DNA of 11,944 bases. Source: a bacterium. GTDB taxonomy: Bacteria > Gemmatimonadota > Gemmatimonadetes > Gemmatimonadales > Gemmatimonadaceae. The translations under genes were made by a program, and so were the position numbers. The first letter of the stretch is position 1; every line of letters begins with the position of its first letter. This document shows, in pieces, positions 1 through 5,912 of the stretch. The stretch spans positions 1-11,944 of the forward strand of contig JAJZRK010000096.1 of assembly GCA_021802745.1 (NCBI GenBank), written 5' to 3'. The notes under the pieces were generated by a model that was not told where the DNA came from, did not search any database, and saw nothing but the letters and a program-made list of their open reading frames with translations.

Positions 1-1
1 C

Positions 2-25
2 CTCGCCGAGGAGTTTCTCGCGTGA
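2..25 (+). CDS. 3' end of an upstream gene (partial, unidentified)
   Basis: A reading frame enters from the left edge and ends at TGA 23-25, giving the residues LAEEFLA before the stop. Its stop overlaps the GTG start of the next gene as GTGA, a common arrangement in translationally coupled genes. The GAGGAG that would serve as ribosome binding site for the next gene lies inside these last codons. Seven residues are too few to name a family. The call rests only on the overlap geometry and could be chance. Confidence 0.35.
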   Translation, partial: LAEEFLA

Positions 26-819
26 AGCGCCTCATGGTCCTGCTCTCGATGATCGTGGCTGGCATGGCCGTGTTCATCGTGGTGCAGGCACGGCGCCTGC
101 CGCCGCGCCCCGCGCCGGCAGCCGAAGCGTCGGTGGATACCGCGCCCGCTGCGCCCCCCACGACGAACGGCACCGCGCAGGGCACGACGGGCGACACCGA
201 TCTCGTCACCGTCAGCACGTCGTCGCTGCCGCCGCCGAAGCGCGACCTGGCGGAGATCCAGCGCCGCCTCGCCGACGGCGAATCGGGCACGTACATTCGC
301 GAGATCCTGCTGCAACGCGGCGACAACAATGCCCGCTGGCCCGATCGCCAGCTCGAACCGGTGCGGGTCTGGGTCCAGCCGCGCAGCGACATCGCCGATT
401 TCGCCAGCGACTACCCGGAGCGGGTGCGCCGGGCCTTCGAACGGTGGACGCACGCCGGCGCGTCCGTCGCCTTCACCTTCGTCGTCGACTCGGCGCGCAG
501 TGACATTCCAGTCGTCTGGGTGGACAAGTTCGATATGCCCATCTCCGGACGCACGCGCTGGACGCACGACCAGCACTGGTGGATTGTCGGATCGTCCATC
601 GAACTGGCCCTCCACCAACAGAGCGGCACGCCGCTCGACAGCGACGCCATCTCGGCCATCGCCCTGCACGAGGTGGGGCATGTGCTTGGACTCGACCACA
701 CGATGGATGAGCGCAGCATCATGTGCGCGCGCGTGCGCGTCGGCGACTTGAGCGCCGCCGACGAGCACACCGTGCAGCTGATCTACAGCATCCCCCCGGG
801 TCCGGTCTCGAAACCGTAA
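22..819 (+). CDS. Membrane-anchored matrixin-like zinc metalloprotease (M10-type)
   Basis: The product is 265 residues and probably an extracytoplasmic zinc endopeptidase. Residues 5-23 are a hydrophobic signal peptide or anchor, followed by a Pro/Ala/Thr-rich linker to about residue 68 and the catalytic domain. The zinc site HEVGHVLGLDH is at residues 216-226: three zinc histidines with Glu217 as catalytic base. About ten residues later SIMCAR supplies the Met-turn, and LSAADEHTVQLIY matches the closing helix of matrixins. No clear cysteine-switch propeptide is visible, so any latency mechanism is unknown. The GTG start is chosen because GAGGAG (8-13) sits 8 nt upstream; an ATG at 34 is an alternative. 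It overlaps the preceding gene and ends 16 bp from the convergent receptor gene. Fold and chemistry are well supported; the substrate is unknown. Confidence 0.85.
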   Translation: MKRLMVLLSMIVAGMAVFIVVQARRLPPRPAPAAEASVDTAPAAPPTTNGTAQGTTGDTDLVTVSTSSLPPPKRDLAEIQRRLADGESGTYIREILLQRGDNNARWPDRQLEPVRVWVQPRSDIADFASDYPERVRRAFERWTHAGASVAFTFVVDSARSDIPVVWVDKFDMPISGRTRWTHDQHWWIVGSSIELALHQQSGTPLDSDAISAIALHEVGHVLGLDHTMDERSIMCARVRVGDLSAADEHTVQLIYSIPPGPVSKP

Positions 820-835
820 GGTGGCCGCGCACGCG

Positions 836-2923
836 TTAGCGCACCGTCACCGCCACGCGCAGCGCACGCGGCGTACCCGGCTGGAGATTGTTGTTGCCGT
901 TCGCCGACGCCACGTATCGCACGTTGGCGAGATTCTCGATGTTGAACTGCATGGTGGCGTGCGCACCGAGTGGCGCGTACAGCGCCGCGTCGAGCCGCGT
1001 GAACGACGGCAGGGTCACCGCGTTGTCCACCGCGGCGTACATGCGCGTCTGGTGCACCACGCCGAGGGCCACGGAAAACGCCGGCCGCACGCGCACGCGG
1101 TTCCACAGCGAGAACGATTGCGCGGGAACCAGCGGCACCGTGGCGCCGGCGGCCGCGGCCGTGGTGCGACTCACGATCCGCGCCCGCTGGTTGGCAAACG
1201 CCCCCGTCAGCTGCCACCCCGCGAAGAGCGTGCCCTGCGCCTCGAGTTCGACGCCGCGCGATTCCTGCTTGCCCGTCTGCACCACGACGCCCGCACGCAG
1301 AGGGTCCGGCGCACTCGAACCGCTGCGCGTGAGCCGGTAGAATGCCCCGGTCAGCAGGAGGCGCGACGACGGCTCCCACTTGGCGCCCACTTCCCGCGTC
1401 TCGAAGCGCTCGGGGTGCAGCGTGCTCGTCGTCGCCGTCAGCGAGGCGAACTGATCGCCGGCGCTTGGGAGGGCCGACGTGGCGAGGCTGCCGTACAGCG
1501 ACATGGACCGGCGGGGCTTGAACACGAGGCCGGTCCGCGGCGTGACCATCACGTCCTCGCGATGCAAGGTTTGCCCGGTCCGGTGATTGTCGAACGCCAT
1601 GGCGATCCGTTCGACGCGCACACCGACAATCGTCTGCCAGAGGCGTCCGATGGTCCCCTGATGCTGGACATAGGCGGCCGCGACGCGGGCCCGCGTGCTG
1701 TTGTCGGCGTCCGACGCCGACTGGCGGAAGGCCACGGGGGGCATGGCGTCGGTTCCCGCGGCCGACACGATGACCTTTGTGGCGTCGTTCGCGAAATAGC
1801 CCGTCTCGCGGTAGTTCTCGGTGGCCTGCTCCCCGAACTCGGCGCCGGCGAGGAAACGGTGTTCCACCCCGCGGGTGTGCGCCTGCCACGTCAGGTCGGT
1901 CTGGCTGAAGAGGTTCCGCCGCGTGGTCCCGTGCCGGTATCCGGTAATCGTAACCGTGGTGCCGGCGGCGTTCATCGCGCCCGGTACGAGGTTCTGGTAC
2001 AGCTTGTCGTACTGCGACGACGCCAGCACCGAGCGCAGTTGCACCGCATCACCCACGTTGCGTTCAAACTCCACTCGGCCGTGGTCCACCACCGCACGCG
2101 CCCGATTTACCGTGCGGTCGCCGAAAAAGATGGACTGGTCAATCGGGGCCGGACGGCCGTTGAACGAGGGAAGGCCGCGATCGACAATGCGCCGGTCCTC
2201 GAAGCGCTCGAGACTCGCGCGCAGCATGCCGCCGCCAAGGACGAGTGCGCCGGTGGGGTTCACACCCGCTCGATTCAGCACCGCGCCCCGGAACGACTCG
2301 GCCTCGTCGGCCATCGCGTTCACACGCACGGCGGCTCGCGACCCCACCGCACGCCCCAGGTCAAGCGTTCCGCGCGTCTGGCGGAAGCTGCCTCCCTGCA
2401 CGACGAGCGTCTGATGTGCGCCAAAGTCGGCCTGCCGCAGCACGCGATTGAGCACGCCACCGCCGCCGCCGCGCCCAAACGCGAGCGCGTTCGGACCACG
2501 CAGCGCTTCCACACGCTCCACGTTGTAGAGGTCACGGAGATACTGTGCGTCGTCGCGCACGCCGTCGACGTAGAGGTCGGCCGTCGAGGCGATGCCGCGC
2601 ATCGTCGGCTGGTCACGATGGCCTTCGCCCGACCCCATCGTGACGGCCGGCAGGTAGCGCACGACGTCGGCCATGGATTGCGTCGCCCGATCATCGAGCT
2701 GGCTGCGCGTCACCACGGTCAGCGATTGTGGCACGTTCACGAGGCGCGTCGGCGTGCGTGTCGCGCTGCGCGAAACCGGGACCGTGTAACTGGGGTCTCT
2801 TGCCTCGCGCACGCGAATGGTATCGAGCCGAGGAACGGAGTCGCGCTTGGCGGGTTGCTGGCTGATGAGGGAGCACGGTATTGCCAGCGCGACGGTGCAG
2901 ATGGTGAGATGATGGAGTGACAT
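836..2923 (-). CDS. TonB-dependent siderophore receptor, Fiu/PiuA-like
   Basis: The 695-residue product is an outer-membrane beta-barrel predicted to import ferric siderophores using TonB/ExbBD energy. An N-terminal signal sequence (residues 1 to about 21) precedes a likely TonB box DTIRV (34-38). The plug spans about 55-165, with NVPQSLTVVT, MRGIASTADLYVDGVRD and VERVEALRGPNALAFGRGG. These resemble plugs of catecholate receptors such as Fiu and PiuA. The barrel fills the rest. The chain ends in VAVTVR, so the usual C-terminal aromatic residue of barrel proteins is missing. A run of five glycines (152-156) replaces the usual xGG of the plug. No Shine-Dalgarno sequence precedes the ATG; the mRNA reads CTCTCCCC there. 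The gene stands alone, with no siderophore synthesis or ABC genes nearby. The class is secure; the ligand is not. Confidence 0.9.
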   Translation of the reverse strand: MSLHHLTICTVALAIPCSLISQQPAKRDSVPRLDTIRVREARDPSYTVPVSRSATRTPTRLVNVPQSLTVVTRSQLDDRATQSMADVVRYLPAVTMGSGEGHRDQPTMRGIASTADLYVDGVRDDAQYLRDLYNVERVEALRGPNALAFGRGGGGGVLNRVLRQADFGAHQTLVVQGGSFRQTRGTLDLGRAVGSRAAVRVNAMADEAESFRGAVLNRAGVNPTGALVLGGGMLRASLERFEDRRIVDRGLPSFNGRPAPIDQSIFFGDRTVNRARAVVDHGRVEFERNVGDAVQLRSVLASSQYDKLYQNLVPGAMNAAGTTVTITGYRHGTTRRNLFSQTDLTWQAHTRGVEHRFLAGAEFGEQATENYRETGYFANDATKVIVSAAGTDAMPPVAFRQSASDADNSTRARVAAAYVQHQGTIGRLWQTIVGVRVERIAMAFDNHRTGQTLHREDVMVTPRTGLVFKPRRSMSLYGSLATSALPSAGDQFASLTATTSTLHPERFETREVGAKWEPSSRLLLTGAFYRLTRSGSSAPDPLRAGVVVQTGKQESRGVELEAQGTLFAGWQLTGAFANQRARIVSRTTAAAAGATVPLVPAQSFSLWNRVRVRPAFSVALGVVHQTRMYAAVDNAVTLPSFTRLDAALYAPLGAHATMQFNIENLANVRYVASANGNNNLQPGTPRALRVAVTVR

Positions 2924-2971
2924 GGGGAGAGTTTTTGTCAGAATTCCACAAACAGGGGATTTGAAGTGCCC

Positions 2972-3035
2972 TTAACTTTGTGAAGGTTAATGCATTCTGC
3001 CAATACGCAGTTCTACGAACGGCTGTAAGGTTAAG
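2972..3035 (-). promoter_or_regulatory. Candidate operator: 19-bp palindrome plus a distal half-site, upstream of the siderophore receptor
   Basis: At 2972-2990 the sequence TTAACTTTGTGAAGGTTAA pairs in 7 of 9 symmetric positions. The same half-site, AAGGTTAA, recurs at 3027-3034, 44 bp away from its copy at 2983-2990, or about four helical turns. The palindrome lies 49-67 bp upstream of the receptor start codon, in a stretch richer in A/T than the rest of the window. Iron-uptake receptors are commonly controlled by Fur-type repressors, which bind 19-bp dyads. This sequence is not the classical Fur consensus, so the regulator is unknown. Confidence 0.35.
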
Positions 3036-3076
3036 TACTACAGAGAGTTCGCTGCTCGGTATGGGCATAGAACGAA

Positions 3077-3111
3077 GAGGACGGCAGGGACCGTTTCGGT
3101 CTGCCGTCCTC
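3077..3111 (-). terminator. Intrinsic terminator of the sigma/anti-sigma/PDZ operon
   Basis: GAGGACGGCAG (3077-3087) pairs perfectly with CTGCCGTCCTC (3101-3111). The loop contains a further short pairing, GACC with GGTC. Read on the minus strand the stem is followed by TTCGTTCT, a short interrupted T-tract. It lies about 50 bp past the PDZ gene stop. On the plus strand no T-tract follows, so the orientation fits the minus-strand operon and insulates the receptor gene. Confidence 0.65.
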
Positions 3112-3161
3112 CGTGATGTTCGCCGCGCGGTTCGGCGTCACCGGACCGCCTCGTCTCTCAC

Positions 3162-4334
3162 TTACCAGCGCAACCACACCGTCCGCGTCTTCCCCTTTCG
3201 CACGACCTTCATCTTCACCGATCGCTCGTCGGCGTCACCGATGATCTGTTGCAGCATGCGCGGGCTCAACACGGCACGGTCACCCGCCTCCACAATCACG
3301 TCGCCACCCTTGAGGCCGGCGGCGGCGGCCGGCGATTCTGGAATCACGCGCTGCACCAGCACGCCTGCGTCGGCGCCGGTGAGATCCTTGAAGTCGTCCG
3401 TCAGCGTCGTGATCTGGGCGCCCGCCACGATGCTCGAGAAGCCGGAGATGGCCACCGGCGGCGGTGCGTCAAACGTCCAGATTGACGGGGCGGCTGGAGC
3501 GTCGGGCGCGGCCGGGACGGCGGCGGGCCGCGGCGCTGACGGCCGCACGAACGTAAAGGTCCGCGCGGGTTGCTTGAAGTGCGTGCCCGCAACCGGCGCG
3601 CGCACTGGGGACAGCGTCAGGTCAATGTCGGCGCACTCGTTGCCGAAGCCCTCCGGGCGCTTCTGCACCTGCACCACGAAGGTCGGCTCGCTGCCGTCGC
3701 GCGCCACGCGTACCGGAAGCTTGCGCCCCGGCACGAGCAAGTTCGCGAGGATGACGTCGCGCCCCACCATGTCCTGCCCACCCATCGCCACGATGCGGTC
3801 GCCGCGCCGCATGCCCGCACGCTCCGCGGGCGACCCGGCTTCCACCGAGATGATCTCGGGGGGCTGCTCGAACCGGTACACGTCGGGGCCGCTGCCTTCA
3901 CGCTTCACCGAGCCGGTGATGCCGAAGGTGACGCCGAGGTACCCCTCCGGCGCATGCTCCGCGACTTTGCGGCTGGTGCACGCCATCTGGATCTTCGACA
4001 TCAGCTTCAGGTTGCTCTCACTGATCTTCTGCAGCTGCTCCTCGAGTTCCTGGCGGTGGGCAAGATTCGACTGACCGCCGTATTCGCGCAGCGCCATGCC
4101 GATGCGCTCCTCGAGCGCGCGCGATCGTGCGAGCGAGCGCATGAGGCTGTCGAGCCCGTCGAGGACCAGCACCACCTTCATTTCGGAAGTGTCAACGCGC
4201 ACGGTCATGGTGCGGGAAGCGCGCGGCGCCGGGGGCTGCTGCGCGAACGCCTCACTCCCCGCCGCACCCAGTGCCGCCCCCAGCGCCAGCGAGGCCGGCG
4301 CCAAACTTCGCATGAATTTCTGAAGACCCATCAT
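3162..4334 (-). CDS. Exported protein with two PDZ domains, third gene of the ECF sigma operon
   Basis: The 390-residue product has a signal peptide ending near SEAFA (residues 27-31), so it is probably periplasmic or surface-exposed. A mostly helical, charged segment (about 60-118) may be a coiled coil. PDZ1 runs from about 131 to 225 and opens with YLGV, the likely carboxylate-binding loop, with AGSPAERAGMRRGDRI typical of PDZ folds. A Pro/Ala linker (about 265-293) leads to PDZ2 (about 297-390), with IPESPAAAAGLKGGDVI. No protease domain is present, unlike DegS or HtrA. Two cysteines (119 and 234) might form a disulfide. The start has tandem ATGs (4334 and 4331) with CAAGG about 8 nt upstream in the mRNA. 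The gene follows the anti-sigma gene after a repeat-rich 151-bp gap. A role in sensing misfolded envelope proteins or assisting anti-sigma proteolysis is inferred from context only. Confidence 0.8.
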   Translation of the reverse strand: MMGLQKFMRSLAPASLALGAALGAAGSEAFAQQPPAPRASRTMTVRVDTSEMKVVLVLDGLDSLMRSLARSRALEERIGMALREYGGQSNLAHRQELEEQLQKISESNLKLMSKIQMACTSRKVAEHAPEGYLGVTFGITGSVKREGSGPDVYRFEQPPEIISVEAGSPAERAGMRRGDRIVAMGGQDMVGRDVILANLLVPGRKLPVRVARDGSEPTFVVQVQKRPEGFGNECADIDLTLSPVRAPVAGTHFKQPARTFTFVRPSAPRPAAVPAAPDAPAAPSIWTFDAPPPVAISGFSSIVAGAQITTLTDDFKDLTGADAGVLVQRVIPESPAAAAGLKGGDVIVEAGDRAVLSPRMLQQIIGDADERSVKMKVVRKGKTRTVWLRW

Positions 4335-4360
4335 CGCATCAACCTTGAGGAATAACTCTG

Positions 4361-4459
4361 TTGTCTTTCTGTTGTTTCTCTGTTGTCTTTCTGTTGTTTC
4401 TCTGTTGTCTCTCTGTTGTTTCTCTGTTGCCTCTCTGTTGTCTCTCTGTTGTCTCTCTG
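4361..4459 (-). repeat. Nine tandem copies of an 11-bp unit between the anti-sigma and PDZ genes
   Basis: Nine contiguous 11-bp units of form TTGYYTYTCTG (plus strand) fill this stretch without indels: TTGTCTTTCTG twice, TTGTTTCTCTG three times, TTGTCTCTCTG three times and TTGCCTCTCTG once. The first four units form two copies of a 22-bp dimer. In the operon mRNA the array reads as C-A-A-C-A-G followed by purines, a low-structure A/G-rich leader ending about 27 nt before the PDZ start codon. The period is close to one turn of B-DNA. There are no spacers, so it is not a CRISPR array. Confidence 0.9.
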
Positions 4460-4486
4460 CGCTCGAGCGCTGTCGCGCTCGAGCGC
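4459..4486 (-). promoter_or_regulatory. GC-rich hairpin at the end of the anti-sigma gene
   Basis: The self-complementary 12-mer GCGCTCGAGCGC occurs twice, at 4459-4470 and 4475-4486, separated by TGTC. The RNA can fold into a perfect 12-bp stem with a GACA loop. It overlaps the last base of the anti-sigma stop codon and abuts the 11-bp repeat array. On the minus strand it is followed by AGAGAGACAAC rather than T's, so it is not a standard intrinsic terminator. It may protect or separate the upstream part of the operon mRNA. Confidence 0.6.
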
Positions 4487-5178
4487 TAGTATCGCTCCAG
4501 CGCCTGCTTCGCCGGCAACGCCGCCTGGTACTGCTTGAGCGTCGCCTCGCGCGCCGCCATCGCCGACAGGTAATACTGGTTCAGCACCGGATCCTGCGGC
4601 GCCTGGTAGAGCGCCGCCCGCGTGGACGCCACGATGTTGTCGAGCGCCGTGAGCCGCGCGCGGTAGGTGTTGACGTTCAGCCCGATGAAGTGCGACGACG
4701 TGTCCTGCGCGGCGAGATACGCCGCCGCGTCGGAATACTGCTGCTGCGCCGTACTCAATACGTTCATCGCCGCCTGCGGCGACTCGAAGAGCGCTGCCGC
4801 CGACGGGGCAGTCGCGGCCGCCTGTTGCGACGCGTTCGGAAGCTCCAGGCCCGCGGTCCAGCGCCCGAGGAGCGCGCTGCCGGCCACGAGCACCAGGCCG
4901 GCGGCAATGCGCACCGCCCACTGGGCGCGCGAGGGCCGCGACGTCGGCAGTGGCGACGCGGAGATGATGCCTTCCGCCGTCAGCATTGCGCCGAGCGACG
5001 CCCAGTCGTTCAGCGGCTCGCCTTCGCGTGGCGTCTCGGTGAGGGCCAGGCGAACCAGCCGGCGGTGCGCGGCCACTTCGGCCGTGCACGCGGCGCACCC
5101 GGCGAGGTGCGACGCCTCGTCGGGCGTCGCCGTCTCGTCCACGAGCGCGGCCAGTCGTTCAGGAGAGATGTGCAGCAT
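4486..5178 (-). CDS. Membrane anti-sigma factor with ZAS-type zinc finger
   Basis: The 230-residue product is the probable inhibitor of the sigma factor encoded just upstream. The N-terminal cytoplasmic part carries the anti-sigma zinc signature HLAGCAAC, that is H24-x3-C28-x2-C31, within a helical domain (residues 1-45). One transmembrane helix lies at about 88-108 (VRIAAGLVLVAGSALLG). The outer part (about 120-230) is Ala/Gln-rich and helical, possibly a coiled coil. The ATG at 5178 is chosen because AGGAA lies 7 nt upstream and the protein then begins directly with the zinc-finger domain; the frame stays open further upstream only inside the sigma gene. The 20-bp overlap with the sigma gene predicts translational coupling and matched amounts of both proteins. 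In this family, signal-driven cleavage of the membrane protein releases sigma. Confidence 0.85.
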   Translation of the reverse strand: MLHISPERLAALVDETATPDEASHLAGCAACTAEVAAHRRLVRLALTETPREGEPLNDWASLGAMLTAEGIISASPLPTSRPSRAQWAVRIAAGLVLVAGSALLGRWTAGLELPNASQQAAATAPSAAALFESPQAAMNVLSTAQQQYSDAAAYLAAQDTSSHFIGLNVNTYRARLTALDNIVASTRAALYQAPQDPVLNQYYLSAMAAREATLKQYQAALPAKQALERY

Positions 5179-5728
5179 GCGACGATTCCTGCGAAATGGG
5201 AGCATCCACCAGGTGCCTGAGCAGCGTGCGCAGCTTCGCGCGCGCCTTGAACAGCTGTGACTTCGATCCGCCGGCGGTGATGCCAAGCTCGGCGGCGATT
5301 TCCTCGTGCGTGTACCCTTCGACGTCGTGCAGCACGAAGACTGCCCGCGCGCCCGGGGAGAGTTTCTGCACCGCGTCGTCAATGGTCTGTGCGAGCAGCG
5401 ACCGGTCGCACTCGTGCTCCACCGACGCGGTGTCTTCCTCGATCTCCATCTCCGACTTGCCGATCCGGCGCAGCGACCGCAGCGCGTTCAGTGTGCGGTT
5501 CACCGCGATGCGGTGCGCCCACGTGCCGAACTGCGAGTCGCCGCGGTACGTGGGGAGGGCGCGAAAGATCTGGATCCAGACCTCCTGCGCCACGTCCGCC
5601 GCCTGGTCGGGATCGCCGACCAGCCGCCGCACGACGGCGTCAATACGCGGCGCGTATTGCACCCAGAGGGCGCGCAACGCCGCTTCGTCGCCGTGAATGG
5701 CGCGTCGGATTGTCAGCTGATCTGCCAT
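5159..5728 (-). CDS. ECF-family RNA polymerase sigma factor
   Basis: The product is 189 residues, a normal ECF length. Sigma region 2 spans about 22-90. It includes AADVAQEVWIQIFRALPTYRG, split by the core-binding DVAQEVW, and FGTWAHRIAVNRTLN, which contacts the -10 region. An acidic linker (about 92-110) joins it to region 4 (about 117-170), with LSPGARAVFVLHDVEGYTHE followed by the helix-turn-helix EIAAELGITAGGSKSQLFKARAKL. Regions 1.1 and 3 are absent, as expected for the ECF class. It is first in the operon with its anti-sigma factor and a double-PDZ protein. No Shine-Dalgarno sequence is visible before the ATG. Such sigma factors often activate their own promoter, but I cannot identify a matching ECF -35/-10 pair with confidence. 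The stimulus is unknown; cell-envelope stress is the simplest guess from the neighbours. Confidence 0.92.
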   Translation of the reverse strand: MADQLTIRRAIHGDEAALRALWVQYAPRIDAVVRRLVGDPDQAADVAQEVWIQIFRALPTYRGDSQFGTWAHRIAVNRTLNALRSLRRIGKSEMEIEEDTASVEHECDRSLLAQTIDDAVQKLSPGARAVFVLHDVEGYTHEEIAAELGITAGGSKSQLFKARAKLRTLLRHLVDAPISQESSHAAHLS

Positions 5729-5745
5729 GAACGTTCGCTAATTGG

Positions 5746-5813
5746 GTCACCCCGCCCACTCAAATGGTTGCCCGCCGGGTGACTGTCGGAGAAAGTACTC
5801 GTCTTGCGAGTAC
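5746..5813. promoter_or_regulatory. Divergent regulatory region with two dyad symmetries
   Basis: The 184-bp gap between the divergent sigma and beta-lactamase-fold genes contains two inverted repeats. GTCACCC (5746-5752) pairs with GGGTGAC (5777-5783) across 24 bp. GTACTCG (5795-5801) pairs with CGAGTAC (5807-5813) across 5 bp. These are candidate operators or small hairpins in the sigma-gene leader. No convincing promoter hexamers were found in either direction, and the rest of the gap (5814-5912) shows nothing I can assign. Confidence 0.3.
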
Positions 5814-5912
5814 GGGGCACGGATGCTAGTCCTTCCCCCTTGCCTTTCCCTGCCGAGTTGGCCTGCGGGTTGATTCGGCGGCACGGTTTTCTGCACCCCA
5901 GTCCCTTCTTTC

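Noticed and set aside
820..835. Bidirectional terminator between the protease and receptor genes
   Set aside because: The gap is only 16 bp and I found no convincing stem with a T-tract there.
821..2920. Long open frame (699 codons) antisense to the TonB receptor
   Set aside because: Its translation is Arg/His/Ala-rich with no domain, as expected from the third-position GC bias of the real gene opposite, whose plug motifs and TonB box are clear.
4361..4459. CRISPR array
   Set aside because: The units are 11 bp and contiguous with no unique spacers, and no cas genes are present. The same applies to the 7-bp array at 11272-11327.
5179..5382. Longer N-terminus for the anti-sigma factor
   Set aside because: The extension lies inside sigma region 4 in another frame, while the ATG at 5178 has AGGAA upstream and starts at the zinc-finger domain.
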